Origin: Nematopogon swammerdamellus
Lineage: Eukaryota > Arthropoda > Insecta > Lepidoptera > Adelidae
Assembly: GCA_946902875.1 (NCBI GenBank)
Contig: OX336336.1
Location: 28,289,558-28,353,557, forward strand
Reading direction: 5' to 3'
Length of the DNA: 64,000 nucleotides
Positions 40,951-50,913 of the stretch are shown piece after piece. The notes below the pieces were generated by a model. It had not been told where the DNA came from. It did no database searches and worked only from the letters and a program-made list of their open reading frames with translations. The stretch's first letter is position 1. Every line of letters starts with the position of its first letter. Position numbers and translations under genes: made by a program.

Positions 40951-41940
40951 AATCAAATCAAATCAAAATATGCTTTATTGTACATCATAAAAAGGAATAC
41001 AACAGGCGAGTTTAATGCAAAGTAGCATTCTTTACAAACTAACCTTTGGGATGTGGAGAAGCTGATAGGGCGGACAATGCAGTGCAAGATAGATACATAC
41101 ATAAAATAAATTCTATAAGGTACGTACATATTATATTTATGCATAAACTACATATACATATGTAAACATATATTTTATAATATAAAACCATCTGAATAAA
41201 AGTTACAAGAACGTAATTAAGGGAAATTTATATTACTCGTCGCCGCGGCGACTGAAAAACTGTCTCTATCTGTATTCGCAAACTGTTTCTATCTGATTCT
41301 GACGGCGCGCCGTCAGAATCAGATAGAAACAGTTTGCGAATACGTTCTCTAAACATGTGGATAGTAGTGCAGCGCCGTACCTGTTCAGGCAAATGATTCC
41401 ACATGCGAGCCGCATTGACTGAATGAGTCCGTGTAAAACGAACTAGAGTGAGTTGGTATTGCTAGAAGTAGATTGTCAGATGATCTCAGAGAGAGACCAT
41501 GGGAACGAAGAAGCTCAAACCGCTCACTCAGGTATTTAGGAGCAGCAGGGTCATTCAGTGTGCGGAAAAGAAGAGAGAGTACGTGGCTATTCCTGCGACT
41601 TCGAATATCGAGCCACTGTAAACGTGATATTCAGAAATATGGTCATATTTGCGCAGACCAAAGATGTAACGAATGCACATATTTAACAGTCTGTCAAGTT
41701 TGTTTAGAAGATCTTCACTTAAATCGAGATAACACACATCCTCATAGTCGAGTATTGGAAGTAAGAGTGATTGAACAAGGTGTCATTTTTGTGCACTTAG
41801 GAATAAAGTTTTGCAGTCGCTTGAGTGAGTGCATGCTACCAAAGATTTTGCGGCTGACTTCACCAACCTGCTTATTCCATCTGAGAGACTCATCAATCAT
41901 GAGCCCTAGATTTTTAACGGATGTCCACACTATTTATTAG
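40951..41940 (-). pseudogene. LINE B reverse transcriptase C-terminus, copy 2, with tail
   Basis: The minus strand reads TSVKNLGLMIDESLRWNKQ, VGEVSRKIFGSMHSLKRLQ, LSEDLLNKLDRLLNMCIRY and IFGLRKYDHISEYHV. Later, in other frames, come LFFSAH-like blocks and an ARMWNHLPEQVRRCT block. It ends in a 3' UTR with a reversed AATAAA (CTTTATTG) and a (TTTGA)n tail at 40951-40968. Several frameshifts and a palindromic rearrangement at 41272-41343 disable it. Same lineage as 21561-22260. Confidence 0.85.
41272..41343. repeat. Perfect 72-bp palindrome with no spacer
   Basis: The 36-bp arm GTATTCGCAAACTGTTTC, TATCTGATTCTGACGGCG is followed at once by its exact reverse complement. It sits inside LINE B copy 2, at about the end of the reverse transcriptase frame. 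A shorter forward repeat (AAACTGTCTCTATCTGTATT) adjoins at 41256. Confidence 0.95.
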
Positions 41941-42087
41941 AAAAATGCAAAGCGAAAATCATTGGAAGAATATCCTAAATATCCGGCCGGGATGTATTTT
42001 TTCCAATGATTTTGATGATGCATTTTTCAATTTTTTTTTTATTTTTCTTTTTACATGGAACGTACAGCCAATTTACAATTTGTTATT

Positions 42088-42400
42088 TAGATAGATAGAT
42101 AGATAGAAAATACTTTATTGCTCCAGAAAACATTTAACACAAAGAGACACTAAGAAATGTACATGAGCGGCAAAGGCGGACTTATCTCTTAACAGGGATT
42201 TCTCCCAGTCAACTTGTCGATGTGTGAGAGTCGTATGTTGTGAGATATAAGTAGGTAGTGGGAAAAGTCTTGAGTGTGGGAATGTATAATATAATATAAG
42301 GAAAATAACTATGATAAACTATAATATACACTACATATAAGTACGCACTAGTTAATTAAACATATAAATTACTGTTTATAAATAACATTAAATACTTATT
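42088..42400 (-). mobile_element. LINE 3' UTR with GATA tail
   Basis: GATAGATAGATAGATAG (42090-42106) then AAAATACTTTATTGC, the reverse of an AATAAA-bearing end. AAAGGCGGACTTATCTCTTA and CAGTCAACTTGTCGATGTG follow. Same 3' UTR family as 8793 and 32560; coding sequence absent. Confidence 0.65.
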
Positions 42401-42437
42401 TCTTAAAGTTATACACACAGTGTGGCCAATAACTCGT

Positions 42438-42439
<2 letters not shown>

Positions 42440-42478
<39 letters not shown>
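42440..42478 (+). repeat. GA microsatellite
   Basis: About 19 AG units. It makes the minus-strand 94-codon frame at 42396-42680 Ser/Leu-repetitive, so that frame is not supported. Confidence 0.9.
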
Positions 42479-42480
<2 letters not shown>

Positions 42481-42867
42481 CACAAAAACGATTTTTCTCG
42501 CCTTTTTACTCTGCACCCAAGCGCCCATGGGATAATCAATTTTAATCGTGAGGGTGGGATCTCACAAGTTGCCCTTGTCGCCAATGGCCACGCTACGAGA
42601 CTGTACATTGAGCCAGCTATCTTCTTCCAGCGCTCAACCGACCGCATGGTATCGCCGGATGTGACTCGATATAACTCCATCTAAAGACACATTTACGTTT
42701 GCTCCATTTTAATATTTATTCAACTGCTCCGATACTAGAGCCGTATTGTACTTGCTTTTTGCACCTGACTAAGTTTTAGGGTTCTTGTTGATGAAAGATA
42801 AAAGTATGAAGAAAGCTTATTCACGGGCTTCTTCAAAAAAGGAGGTTATCAGTTCGACCCGTATATA

Positions 42868-43270
42868 TTTTTTTATGTAATTCGGTATGGTTGGCTGACT
42901 CGGAGGGGCCAAAGCACATGCTCCGACCAGCCAATATCACCTCCGAGAAGGTAGGTGCCTTACCGGAGACTTCCCTGGATTGCTGGCTATACTGGACTAG
43001 AGGAGAACACAACCGAGGCTGCTATGCGGCCATCTTACATCCAGTGTGGTGGTACCAATCCAGTCGGCTACAATTTGAGCCTACCAGCTAGTAAGGGGCA
43101 AGGAAAGGGACCTACAGTTTTACACCGGTTCCGAGCGGTGAAGCAGCAGGTGTAGGTATGCACGTAAATTTTTTCGTCAGAAAAAACTCATTAGTACACG
43201 CCGACCGGATTCGAACCACGGACCTCTCGCATGAGAAGCCGATGCCCAAACCACTCGGCCACCCGCCGCT
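42868..43270 (-). mobile_element. SINE family 2, Leu/Ser-tRNA-like head, full length
   Basis: Read on the minus strand: head with GGTGGCCGAGTGGTTTGG (A box) and GTGGTTCGAATCCGG (B box), a CTGACGAAAAAATTTACG-type linker, and a body with AAACTGTAGGTCCC and GGTTGTGTTCTCCTC. The end has GGAGCATGTGCTTTGGCCC and ACATAAAAAAA. The layout matches family 1, but most body sequence differs. The intact A and B boxes suggest RNA polymerase III origin. Confidence 0.85.
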
Positions 43271-43339
43271 CATTCGTTGGAATTGCACAATGTTTTCGTA
43301 TATTCGTCGTTCGTCTATGTGGGCTTCTAAACAGGCGTG

Positions 43340-43425
43340 CCAAATTTCATAAGTATGTATGTATGCATGTTTGTACGTATGTATGTTTGTATGTTTGTAT
43401 ATGTATGTTTGTATGTGCAAATGCA
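43340..43425 (+). repeat. TATG-rich tetranucleotide tract
   Basis: GTATGTATGTATGCATG and GTTTGTATGTTTGTATATG repeats. Overlapping open frames on both strands are composition artefacts. Confidence 0.8.
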
Positions 43426-43775
43426 CACCTGACAATTGGTAGATTGTCTTCTAACATAAAACAATTAGATGATAATAATTTCAAACGACGGATTAAATTA
43501 ATGTTAATTGAAAAGAGTTATTACACTATTAAGGATGCATTAACTGACCGTAATTTTATCTAAGAGTTTGACTATTGTTTTTTCCACTAACAAACTTTGA
43601 CAATTTGACATTTGGATACACTTTGCATCATAAATTTTTTTATATATGACTTATTACATCTCTTTGTAATAAATGTAAACTAATTTTTATTTATTTTTTG
43701 GCTTGATATAATATGAAGTATCAAAATTGACGATGGCACTATACACCAGATATAGGTAATTTAAATAGGCAGTGT

Positions 43776-44008
43776 GGTCAGATTCTTCAGTATTCATGTT
43801 TATGCTGTAAATATTAATGCTATTGTGAGCGGTAGTATGGGTTAATTATTTGTAAGTTACTATAAACTTATAAGGTACTAACAAAACATTGTGACTTGCG
43901 AAGTTTGTTTGTCAGTTCTTCTTCGCATTGAATTTAGAACTGGCGGAATTTTCGACATGTCCAAGCGTAGGTTACCTACCTGTGGATGAAATTATACAAT
44001 AAACAATC
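43776..44008 (-). repeat. Dispersed repeat pair, copy 2
   Basis: GGTCAGATTCTTCAGTATTC through CCTGTGGATGAAATTATACA matches 6195-6428 in reverse, including ATTGTGAGCGGTAGTATG and GGCGGAATTTTCGACATG. Family unknown; spans about 230 bp. Confidence 0.65.
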
Positions 44009-44162
44009 CCTTTTGTGCTTTTGTACCGCCATCAACTCAAGGGTCCGAATATAAATCAAAATATTATCTAACACTTTTAAGTTCTAGTTGTTTTTTGAAA
44101 TCGGTGCAATGTATTTTAAAACAGTCTTTTTTTGTCCATCCATCTAACTGTAGAAGAGCTCT

Positions 44163-44552
44163 GTCGGCCTCGGTAGCTCAGTGGTGCGGTCCGTCGACTG
44201 TCGGTCGTGATAATAAGCACACCTGGGCGCGATCTGCACTTGGATAGGTGACCGCTCGACCATTGGAGGCTGACCGTGGTTCGAATTATACGTAGGTAAA
44301 ACTGTAGGTCCCTTCCCTTCTTATCTTACTAGGTGGTAGGGTTTAACCCGCCTGGGTTGTTACCACCGCACTGATAGAATGGCCGGTTGAAACGGCTAGG
44401 TAAATAAATAGCTTGTATTTTCCGTCCAGTTAATTGTAGCCGACACGACCGAAGGGAAGCACTGACATAGCACCTAGTTCACCAAGGTGTTATGAGCTGA
44501 CATGCTGATGTAGTACGTGATGTAGCCAACCGTGTCAGTTGCCATAAAAAAA
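44163..44552 (+). mobile_element. SINE family 1, chimeric head with decayed 5S part
   Basis: A box TAGCTCAGTGGTGCGG, then AATAAGCACACCTGGGCGCG and CTTGGATAGGTGACCGC (5S-like with several changes). B box GGTTCGAATTATACG, body, and GTGTCAGTTGCCATAAA with poly-A. Confidence 0.85.
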
Positions 44553-44695
44553 TTGCTTTAACATTAACACATTAACTTTAATGTAATTTCTAGAGAAACG
44601 GAAATCTCTAATTGGTTTTAAATTATGTTTATATTGTTATCTTTCCATGCCACCCTATCCAATTTCTGACCGCGCACTGGCGCGCTTATGTATGA

Positions 44696-44747
44696 TCGTG
44701 ACCGACGACAGTCGACCGACCGCACCACTGAGCTACCGAGTCTGACA
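44696..44747 (-). mobile_element. SINE family 1, A-box head fragment
   Basis: ACAGTCGACCGACCGCACC and ACTGAGCTACCGAG read on the minus strand as the first 45 bases of the chimeric head. Confidence 0.6.
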
Positions 44748-44974
44748 CATATCTATCTGACCATCGATGTCTAATTTTATAGATCGAACGTCGCGCGATT
44801 TAACCTGTACTATGTTTCATCGTAACAAGTGTGCGTGCATTCACACGCAGTATTGTGATACTCACACAAGCACACACTTACATCATATAGTCGTTTCATG
44901 TCCGTAAACGGCGGGCATCGGAGCGCGCCGCGCCTCCAGCCACGAGATACTTTCGTGTTTGCATTTTACACGCC

Positions 44975-45175
44975 GCCATGCTGTCACGTGACGCGATCCC
45001 TACGACGTTACTGTCGCGTTCTCACTTGCCTACAGATGATAAGAGTGAGCGAGAAAGTTGCCATCGCTCGCCCATCGGCGCGATTGTCGTATTTCCGCTC
45101 ACTCTTATGATCAGTAGGCAAGTGGGAACGAGAACGCGATAGCTACGTCACACAATCCGTGACATGTCAGCATGG
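44975..45175. repeat. Imperfect inverted repeat (about 90-bp arms) beside the THAP exon
   Basis: CCATGCTG, GTGACG, GTCGCGTTCTCACTTGCC and ATAAGAGTGAGCG are mirrored as CGCTCACTCTTAT, GGCAAGTGGGAACGAG and GTCAGCATGG. Non-coding, MITE-like. It would lie in the first intron or 3' flank of the minus-strand THAP gene. Confidence 0.7.
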
Positions 45176-45349
45176 CTTCTTAACACGTCATAACATGCTC
45201 AGGCGAAACAAACAACAACGTTTGTCACTGTCACTCTTGCATAAAACACAGCTTTACTCTTTCTCGTTCGCTCTATATATTAATTACGTATACAAAAATC
45301 TGTTTAACATAAAATTTGAGAAAAAAAAACCAGCAAAATAAATACTTAC

Positions 45350-45423
45350 TGATGGAAAGAGACGCCTTTCTTTACGTAATTTCGATCTGAGCTGTTACAA
45401 TACTTGTAACAGCAACCGGGCAT
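45350..45423 (-). CDS. THAP zinc-finger gene, first coding exon
   Basis: 24 codons plus two bases from ATG at 45423 to the donor CA|GTAAGT (45349-45348), a consensus splice site. The peptide MPGCCYKYCNSSDRNYVKK then GVSFH fits the start of a THAP domain. It has the first Cys pair of the C2CH zinc site (Cys5 and Cys9), a basic loop and the SFH motif where THAP domains normally continue with a Phe-Pro in the next exon. THAP proteins bind DNA; P-element-type transposases also carry the domain, so this could be a domesticated or mobile source. The rest of the domain should be in a downstream minus-strand exon, which I did not find in the window. Confidence 0.6.
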
Positions 45424-45987
45424 GCTGAACACACGCACTTTTGCGCCACAGACTCGGTACAGTAAGACACTATCGTAAGACTTACGCTCAACACGCGCTG
45501 CACACGCCGTATGAAGCGGCTGTCCGTGAAGTCTGCAATTTATGCAGTTCTCGTCGAGAACATATTTTTTCGGGAGTAATGTATGGGATGGGCATATCTC
45601 TAAATATACATCGATGTATCTGACCCTCTCTTTCACTGTCACCCCTATTTGGTTTTCGCGTCTCCCTTCGAAATTCAAACTATGCGAACGGCCAGTTTGG
45701 GCGGGCTAAAATATGTGACCACTTGTAAAGTATTCCAAGTGTTTTGAGACAGACCAGATTCTGGGCCGGCCCGCCTTTGTGGGTCGCCGAATGACAACGC
45801 TTTGATCTCGTGATACGTGCCATGTCGCGTGGGGTTGCTACAAATACAGTTAGCCGGCTTAGCCTGGTGCTCCATAGATCAGGTACATAACGGCTAGATG
45901 TAGCTACTATCAGAGGGAACACCGACAGAGGGGGACTGTGTATGGGAACACGAGATCAGTTTATTGACGCTACATTAAATAATTTTG
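45424..45987. other. Flank upstream of the THAP exon
   Basis: The minus-strand frame stays open to 45678 but is probably 5' UTR or promoter. GC is moderate. TATTTTAGCCCGCCCAAAC near 45700 is repeat-like but unassigned. No TATA box stands out. Confidence 0.35.
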
Positions 45988-46328
45988 TCAGCCTCGGTAG
46001 CTTAGTGGAGCGCGGTCAGTTCTTTGATGGGGGACCGCTCGACCGTTGGAGGATGATTGTGGTTCGGATTCCACGTATAAACTGTAGGTCCCTTCCCTTC
46101 TTACATTACTAGGTGGAAGGGTTTATCCCGGCCGGGTTGGTACCACCGCTCTGAATGAAGCGTCGGTCGAAACGGCTATGTAAATAGTTCGTGTTTTCCG
46201 TCCAGTTCAGTGTAGCCGACATGAAATGAAGGGAAGCTCTGACATGGCACCTAGCTCACCCGGTGTTATGGGCTGACATCACGTATGTAGTACGCGATGT
46301 AGCCAACCGTGTTAGTTTCCATAAAAAT
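45987..46328 (+). mobile_element. SINE family 1, chimeric head with 5S part mostly deleted
   Basis: GTCAGCCTCGGTAGCTTAGT, then GAGCGCGGTCAGTTCTTTG and GATGGGGGACCGC; the GTTAAGCAACG half is deleted. B box GGTTCGGATTCC, then body and end. A natural deletion series of the 5S-like insert. Confidence 0.85.
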
Positions 46329-47608
46329 AACGTTTATTGAAGCTACATTAAATAATATATAAAATTAGTATATACATTTTTATATTTCCCAAAATCTCAT
46401 AAAAGCATGGTGACCCTTACAATCTTGTTCATAAACATTTCCCGAAAATCTCGCAAAAGCATGGTGGCCCTTCAATCTAACACATTTCCCATTCCCCACA
46501 AAAAAATCACAAAAGCAAACAAAAAACACAAGCAGACGTCTCGCATTAACAGAATATATTTCAGGACTTCAAATAGGTCATCCGCTGTGCATTTTAAATA
46601 GGCTAGGTCGCGAATACCTGAAAGGGTTCAATTAGGTCACAACGGCAACAATAAAAATAGCACTTGAAAGTTGCCTGAATTTTGAATTTCCCATTAATTA
46701 CTTTATTTGCTGTTGTGATATTTTCATACCTATGTTAAATGTCGTTTTTGTTTTTAACTGTTATTTCTGATTTATGTTTAAAATATGACAACTCAGAGCT
46801 GCGCGGGTATTTACTTAGCGGTTCACCGATTCCTTTAAGTAAGTGCAAATTATTTTAATTAACGTTTTTTTATGTTTATCATGTCCTAGTGGAGTGTGCA
46901 AGGGGTGCGGCCGAGAGGCAACAAATATGCATACCTAATAGTAATGTAGGAGGTTACATACCAGCTCTCGCAAAGCCTACGTCAGAAGAAGCTGTACGTA
47001 CAGATTTATTCTTTAATACAGACAATAATTGCAAGAAGGTAGAATAATACCTAAGTGATTAAGAAATTTTTTAGTTTTAGTAATGATGTCTTTATTTGTC
47101 TTTGTGCGTGTTATTTTATGTTTGTATATATCTGGTAGGTATGTTTGGGACGGCACTTCCTTCCCATTTATGTTTTTGTGTTTTTTGTGTTTTTTGTGTT
47201 GTGTTTTGTGTGTATACTGTGTAATTTAATTTGTTTATGATAATATGTTGTTAAGGGAAGGGGCTGATATATTCGTAAAAGGAATAAAGCCCAAAATTAA
47301 AAAAAAAAAAAAAAAAAGTTTTTTTTAATTTGTGATGTCCAAGTCGAGCCAGAGCGAGGAGAGAGAGACAACCCACAGGCAATACTTCAACCATAAAAAA
47401 TATAAATATTTTTTAATATAACATTTTTTTCCGTCTACGTATTTACCCAAGAACGTTTAAGCTCCGCGGGTAGCGGAGGGGACGGCGCGCGCTCTGATTG
47501 GGTGGTATCGGGCGGTATCGCGCCCTGATTGGTTGATAACGAATGGAATTTGTACGTTTATACAAACATCGTGTTACGCTGGCGCGGGGAAGATCCGACG
47601 TCGTTACC
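46329..47608. other. Unassigned interval with hairpin H1 half copy
   Basis: 46790-46860 is half of hairpin H1 (CTCAGAGCTGCGCGGGTATT, CTTTAAGTAAGTGCAAATT). A poly-A (47299-47317) follows TTAAGGGAAGGGGCTGATAT and AAAAGGAATAAAGCCC, perhaps a LINE or retrogene 3' end. GTTTTTTGTGTTTTTTGTG repeats are at 47180-47205. No host exon recognised. Confidence 0.4.
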
Positions 47609-47964
47609 TTTTTTTTTTTATTGACAGCACAACATAATTATGGCGCCGAGCCACCCATAAGGTGTCTAACGACGCCCATGGACATTCGGTCGTGTGCGAG
47701 GGTTGCGAATGCCATGCCGGCCTGACAGGTGCTCATTCACGCCCCTATTGAAGGAACCGAGACTGTACTTGGTTGGAAATATATGGGCAGAGAGAGCGTT
47801 CCAGAGTTTACCGGTTCTGTAGAGGAAAGATCTGCAGAATCGATTGGTACGCATCTGCGGTAAGTCCAGCGTGTAGGGATGCAATCCCTGCCCAGTGCGC
47901 GTGGTGCGAAGGTGAAAAGGGGACGGCAGGATCGCGTTAAACAGCTCCTCCGATCACTCCCCAT
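47609..47964 (-). pseudogene. LINE A reverse transcriptase C-terminus, copy 2
   Basis: The minus strand reads HPYTLDLPQMRTNRFCRSF, YRTGKLWNALSAHIFPTK and GVNEHLSGRHGIRNPRTR to a stop, then the 3' UTR and poly-A (poly-T 47609-47621). It lies 32 bp from the GPCR exon, on the same strand, in what would be the following intron. Confidence 0.85.
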
Positions 47965-47995
47965 GGAATAATCTATTAAATGTTCTTGACTTTAC

Positions 47996-48194
47996 CTATC
48001 TGCGGTGCCCCCAACCAGCCGGTAGCCCAACCGGCTCCCAGCCCCCTCCTCTGTCTCGCCAGCAGCTGGACCGTGAGGGCGTAGGTGAGCAGCATCACGC
48101 CCAGCGGGATGTAGAACGAGATGATGGAGCCGATCGCTTTGTACAGCGGGTCGGGTATCTGACACGACCCGCCGATCAGCACTGATTCTTCGTT
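47996..48194 (-). CDS. Aminergic GPCR exon with TM5, probably 5-HT2-type receptor
   Basis: A 199-bp exon bounded by an acceptor (TTGTCCACAG|AACGAAG) and a donor (CAGATAG|GTAAAG). It enters in phase 0 and leaves after one extra base. It encodes VLIGGSCQIPDPLYKAIGSI then ISFYIPLGVMLLTYALTVQL and LARQRRGLGAG. This is the end of extracellular loop 2 (with the Cys that pairs with TM3), a full TM5 with the class A FYIP proline, and the start of intracellular loop 3. The CQIPDP and LTYALTV pattern fits insect serotonin 5-HT2 receptors from memory; other aminergic receptors remain possible. No other exon is visible in the window, so its introns must be long. Confidence 0.75.
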
Positions 48195-48238
48195 CTGTGG
48201 ACAATGTTATGTACTTATTAGTGAGACACATTATGTAG

Positions 48239-48300
48239 ATTCAGATTCAGATTCAGATATTTATTTCGCCATAAAGAACACAAAACAATAACAATATTAC
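48239..48300 (-). mobile_element. LINE 3' tail remnant
   Basis: AGATTCAGATTCAGATTCAG (a TCTGAA-type tail) followed by ATATTTATTTCGCCATAAAG, the layout of the other minus-oriented LINE ends in this window. Coding sequence absent. Confidence 0.5.
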
Positions 48301-48543
48301 ATTGAGACATTGCATATTCAGTATGGTTCGTCATAGTTTTTGTTTTACCCCGTTCAGCAATGCAATCTATAAGGAAGAATCAGGCAAGAAACCTTATGGA
48401 GCTTTTTAAAAAAAAATGCTTATATATAACTTACATGCTAATTTTTAATTATGTTAACTATAACATACTTGATGATCTAAAACTTGAATAAGGTTTATTG
48501 GTAATACTGTTAGATTTTATAATAAACTGTGATTAGACATAAA

Positions 48544-48803
48544 AACACCGGCCAAGTGCGAGTCGAACTCGCGCACCAAGGTTTACGCACCACAAAAAAA
48601 AAACATTGAAAAAAAAAAGGTTTATTTTTTTTATTTTTACTATTTTTATTATTTGTCGTTATATCGGCCAAAATAACACATAATATTCTGTGAAAATTTC
48701 AACCGGCTAGCTAATACGGTTCCAAAGATACTGCCATACAGACAGACAAACGTTGTATGTAGGCTTAGTAATAGGCTTCCGTACGGGGTGCGGAAACCTA
48801 AAA
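48544..48803 (-). repeat. Dispersed repeat D, shortened copy
   Basis: ACACCGGCCAAGTGCGAGTC, ACTCGCGCACCAAGG, the core in reverse (GGCTAGCTAATACGGTTCC) and AGGCTTCCGTACGGGGTGCG. The GTCTGTCC run is reduced to a few bases. Confidence 0.75.
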
Positions 48804-49179
48804 CCACAGTCACGGCTGTATCAAAACAGAATTAAAAGTTACACGCAAGTAAATTATTGTAAAGAAATCCTATTTAATTCGTACAAACAGAGAAGATACA
48901 ACAACTGCGTGCCAAACAGTGCTCACAAGGTCTAATACTCCCTTACAGATTGAGGTTGAACTAAGCCAGCTCAGGATAGTGGCCACTTACGCATCTTGGG
49001 CCAGTACTTGAGTGGTCATTGTTGTCGAGTATTCCACACGTTTACCAATTTGACCTCCTTCCCTGCCTCATAGGCTTGGAGCCGCTGTACTAACAAGATA
49101 TATTATTGTAGATTCACGTGCGGCACAAATAATAATAATTTTCGTTGTGATTTACCTACGTGGTCATCGGTGCAATTCC
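48804..49179. other. Unassigned interval
   Basis: Low-complexity only at ATAATAATAATT (49128). The block CTCCTTCCCTGCCTCATAGG and surrounding sequence might be single-copy, but no exon is recognisable. Confidence 0.35.
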
Positions 49180-49795
49180 TTCCTTAGCTCCAACGAGCAT
49201 ACTGATGATGACGACAAGCATACTGATGACGACGGCGACAAGCATACTGATGACGACAACGAGCATACTGATGATGACGACGTCGAGAATATGGTGACGA
49301 CGAAGCCGAGCATACTGATGACGACGGCGATCATACTGATGACGACAACGAGCATACTGATGATGACGATGTCGAGAATATGGTGACGACGAAGCCGAGC
49401 ATACCAATGACGATGACGACGAGCATACTAATGATGGCGACAAGCATACTGATGACGACAACGAGCATACTGATGATGACGACGTCGAGAATATGGTGAC
49501 GACGAAGCCGAGCATACTGATGACGACGACGATCATACTGATGACGACGATGACGAGCATACTGATGACAACGACGGCGAGCATACTGATGACAACGACG
49601 GCGAGCATACCAATGACGATGACGACGAGCATACTAATGATGGCGACAAGCATACTGATGACGACAATGAGCATACTGATGACTACGACGACGAGAATAT
49701 GATGACGACGAAGACGAGCATACTGATGACGACGACGACCTTACTGATGACAACGACGACTAGCATACTGGTGATGACGACAACGAGCATACTGA
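49180..49795 (+). repeat. Trinucleotide-derived satellite, 615 bp
   Basis: GACGACGAGCATACTGATG-type units with imperfect higher-order structure; GAGAATATGGTGACGACGAA recurs at 49284, 49373 and 49489, and in altered form at 49693. Because the base unit is three bases, long frames stay open on both strands (Asp/Glu/His-rich in one, Ile/Leu/Met/Thr-rich in another, Val/Ile/Ser-rich antisense). These are not supported as genes. Confidence 0.88.
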
Positions 49796-49893
49796 GACCG
49801 CTAAGTAAATAAAATAAAACTAAGAGCTGCGCGGTCAGAGGTACGCGACGTCACCGAGTGAGCGACCCGAACGCGGGCAGACGCGTGAAAGCA

Positions 49894-50276
49894 TTTTTTT
49901 TTTATGGAAACTGACACGGTTGGCTACATCACATACAACGTCCGTGATGTCAGCCCATAACACCGGGTGAACTAGGTGCCGTGTCAGTGCTTCCCCCTTT
50001 GATCTTGCCGGCTACACTGAACTGGTCGGAAAACACAAACTATTTACATAGCCGTTTCGACCGACGTTTCATTCAGTGCGGTGGTACCAACCCGGGTGGG
50101 TTAAACCCTACCACCAAGTAAGATTAGGAGGGAAGGGACAGTATTACGAGGAATCTGAACCTCGGTCAGCCTCCAACGGTCAGCGGTCACCCATCCAAGT
50201 ACTGACCGCACCCAGCGTTGCTTAACATTCAATAGCGACAGTTGACTGTCTGCACCACTGAGCTATCGAGGCTGAC
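49894..50276 (-). mobile_element. SINE family 1, chimeric tRNA/5S head, full length
   Basis: Poly-T, ATGGAAACTGACACGGTTGG, body, B box region (GGAATCTGAACCTCGG), 5S-like part (CACCCATCCAAGTACTGACC, GCGTTGCTTAAC) and A box (CACTGAGCTATCGAGG). Very close to the copy at 9141-9526. A hairpin H1 half copy precedes it at 49796-49840. Confidence 0.9.
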
Positions 50277-50571
50277 AAAATGCCGTTGACGGTTGTTTTG
50301 TGTCCATTTTGTAAATTTTTCTGAGTAAATTACTTGATTTCAGTGGCTAGTACATATTCTGTTTTGAGTTTTTTTTTTTAATTTAGCGGTCCCCCAACAT
50401 ATTTGAGTAATTAAACATGTTTACTTTTATTTAAGGGTTGTTGACGAGTCAGACGTTTTTTAAATTTGTAATTAAACTTTATTATTTAATAATAGATATC
50501 AATGTATTTAATTATAAATTATATTAACTGCTTTAACTCCAACGTCTCGATTAGCCATATGTTCGATATTT
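50277..50571. other. Hairpin H1 half copy and unassigned sequence
   Basis: 50385-50470 reads AATTTAGCGGTCCCCCAAC, ATTTAAGGGTTGTTGACGAG and GACGTTTTTTAAATTTG, the right half of hairpin H1, diverged. Nothing else recognised. Confidence 0.5.
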
Positions 50572-50913
50572 TTCGGCCAAGTGCGAGTCGGACTCGCGCA
50601 CCGAGGCGAGGGCTCCGTGCCACAACGTAATTAGCGGTTTTTGGTTTGTCGTGGATTTTTATTTTTCTTTAGTGTTTGCACTATAATTATATCAAGTTTG
50701 ACGCTGGTACGTGCTACCATTTTTACGATAGAGCAAAAAAGAAAAAAAAAACAGAATTTTTTATTTTCCTTTTTTATAAGTCTGTCTATAATATCTTGAT
50801 ATCCACTATAATAAATAACACATATTCTGTGAAAATTTCAACCGGCTAACTATTACGGTTAAAAGATACAGCCCTTTAATCGTAGGACAGACAGATGGTT
50901 ACGGAACCCTAAA
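50572..50913 (-). repeat. Dispersed repeat D, full-length copy
   Basis: TTTCGGCCAAGTGCGAGTCG and GACTCGCGCACCGAGG, then the core in reverse (CCGGCTAACTATTACGG) and ACGGAACCCTAAAAAA. The middle differs from the 20092 subfamily. Confidence 0.75.

Noticed and set aside
43200..43270. A Leu or Ser tRNA gene on the minus strand
   Set aside because: A and B boxes are good, but acceptor and anticodon stems do not pair and the sequence is part of SINE family 2.
49156..49674. 172-codon Val/Ile/Met/Ser-rich frame on the minus strand
   Set aside because: Antisense of a trinucleotide-based satellite; all registers are open by composition.
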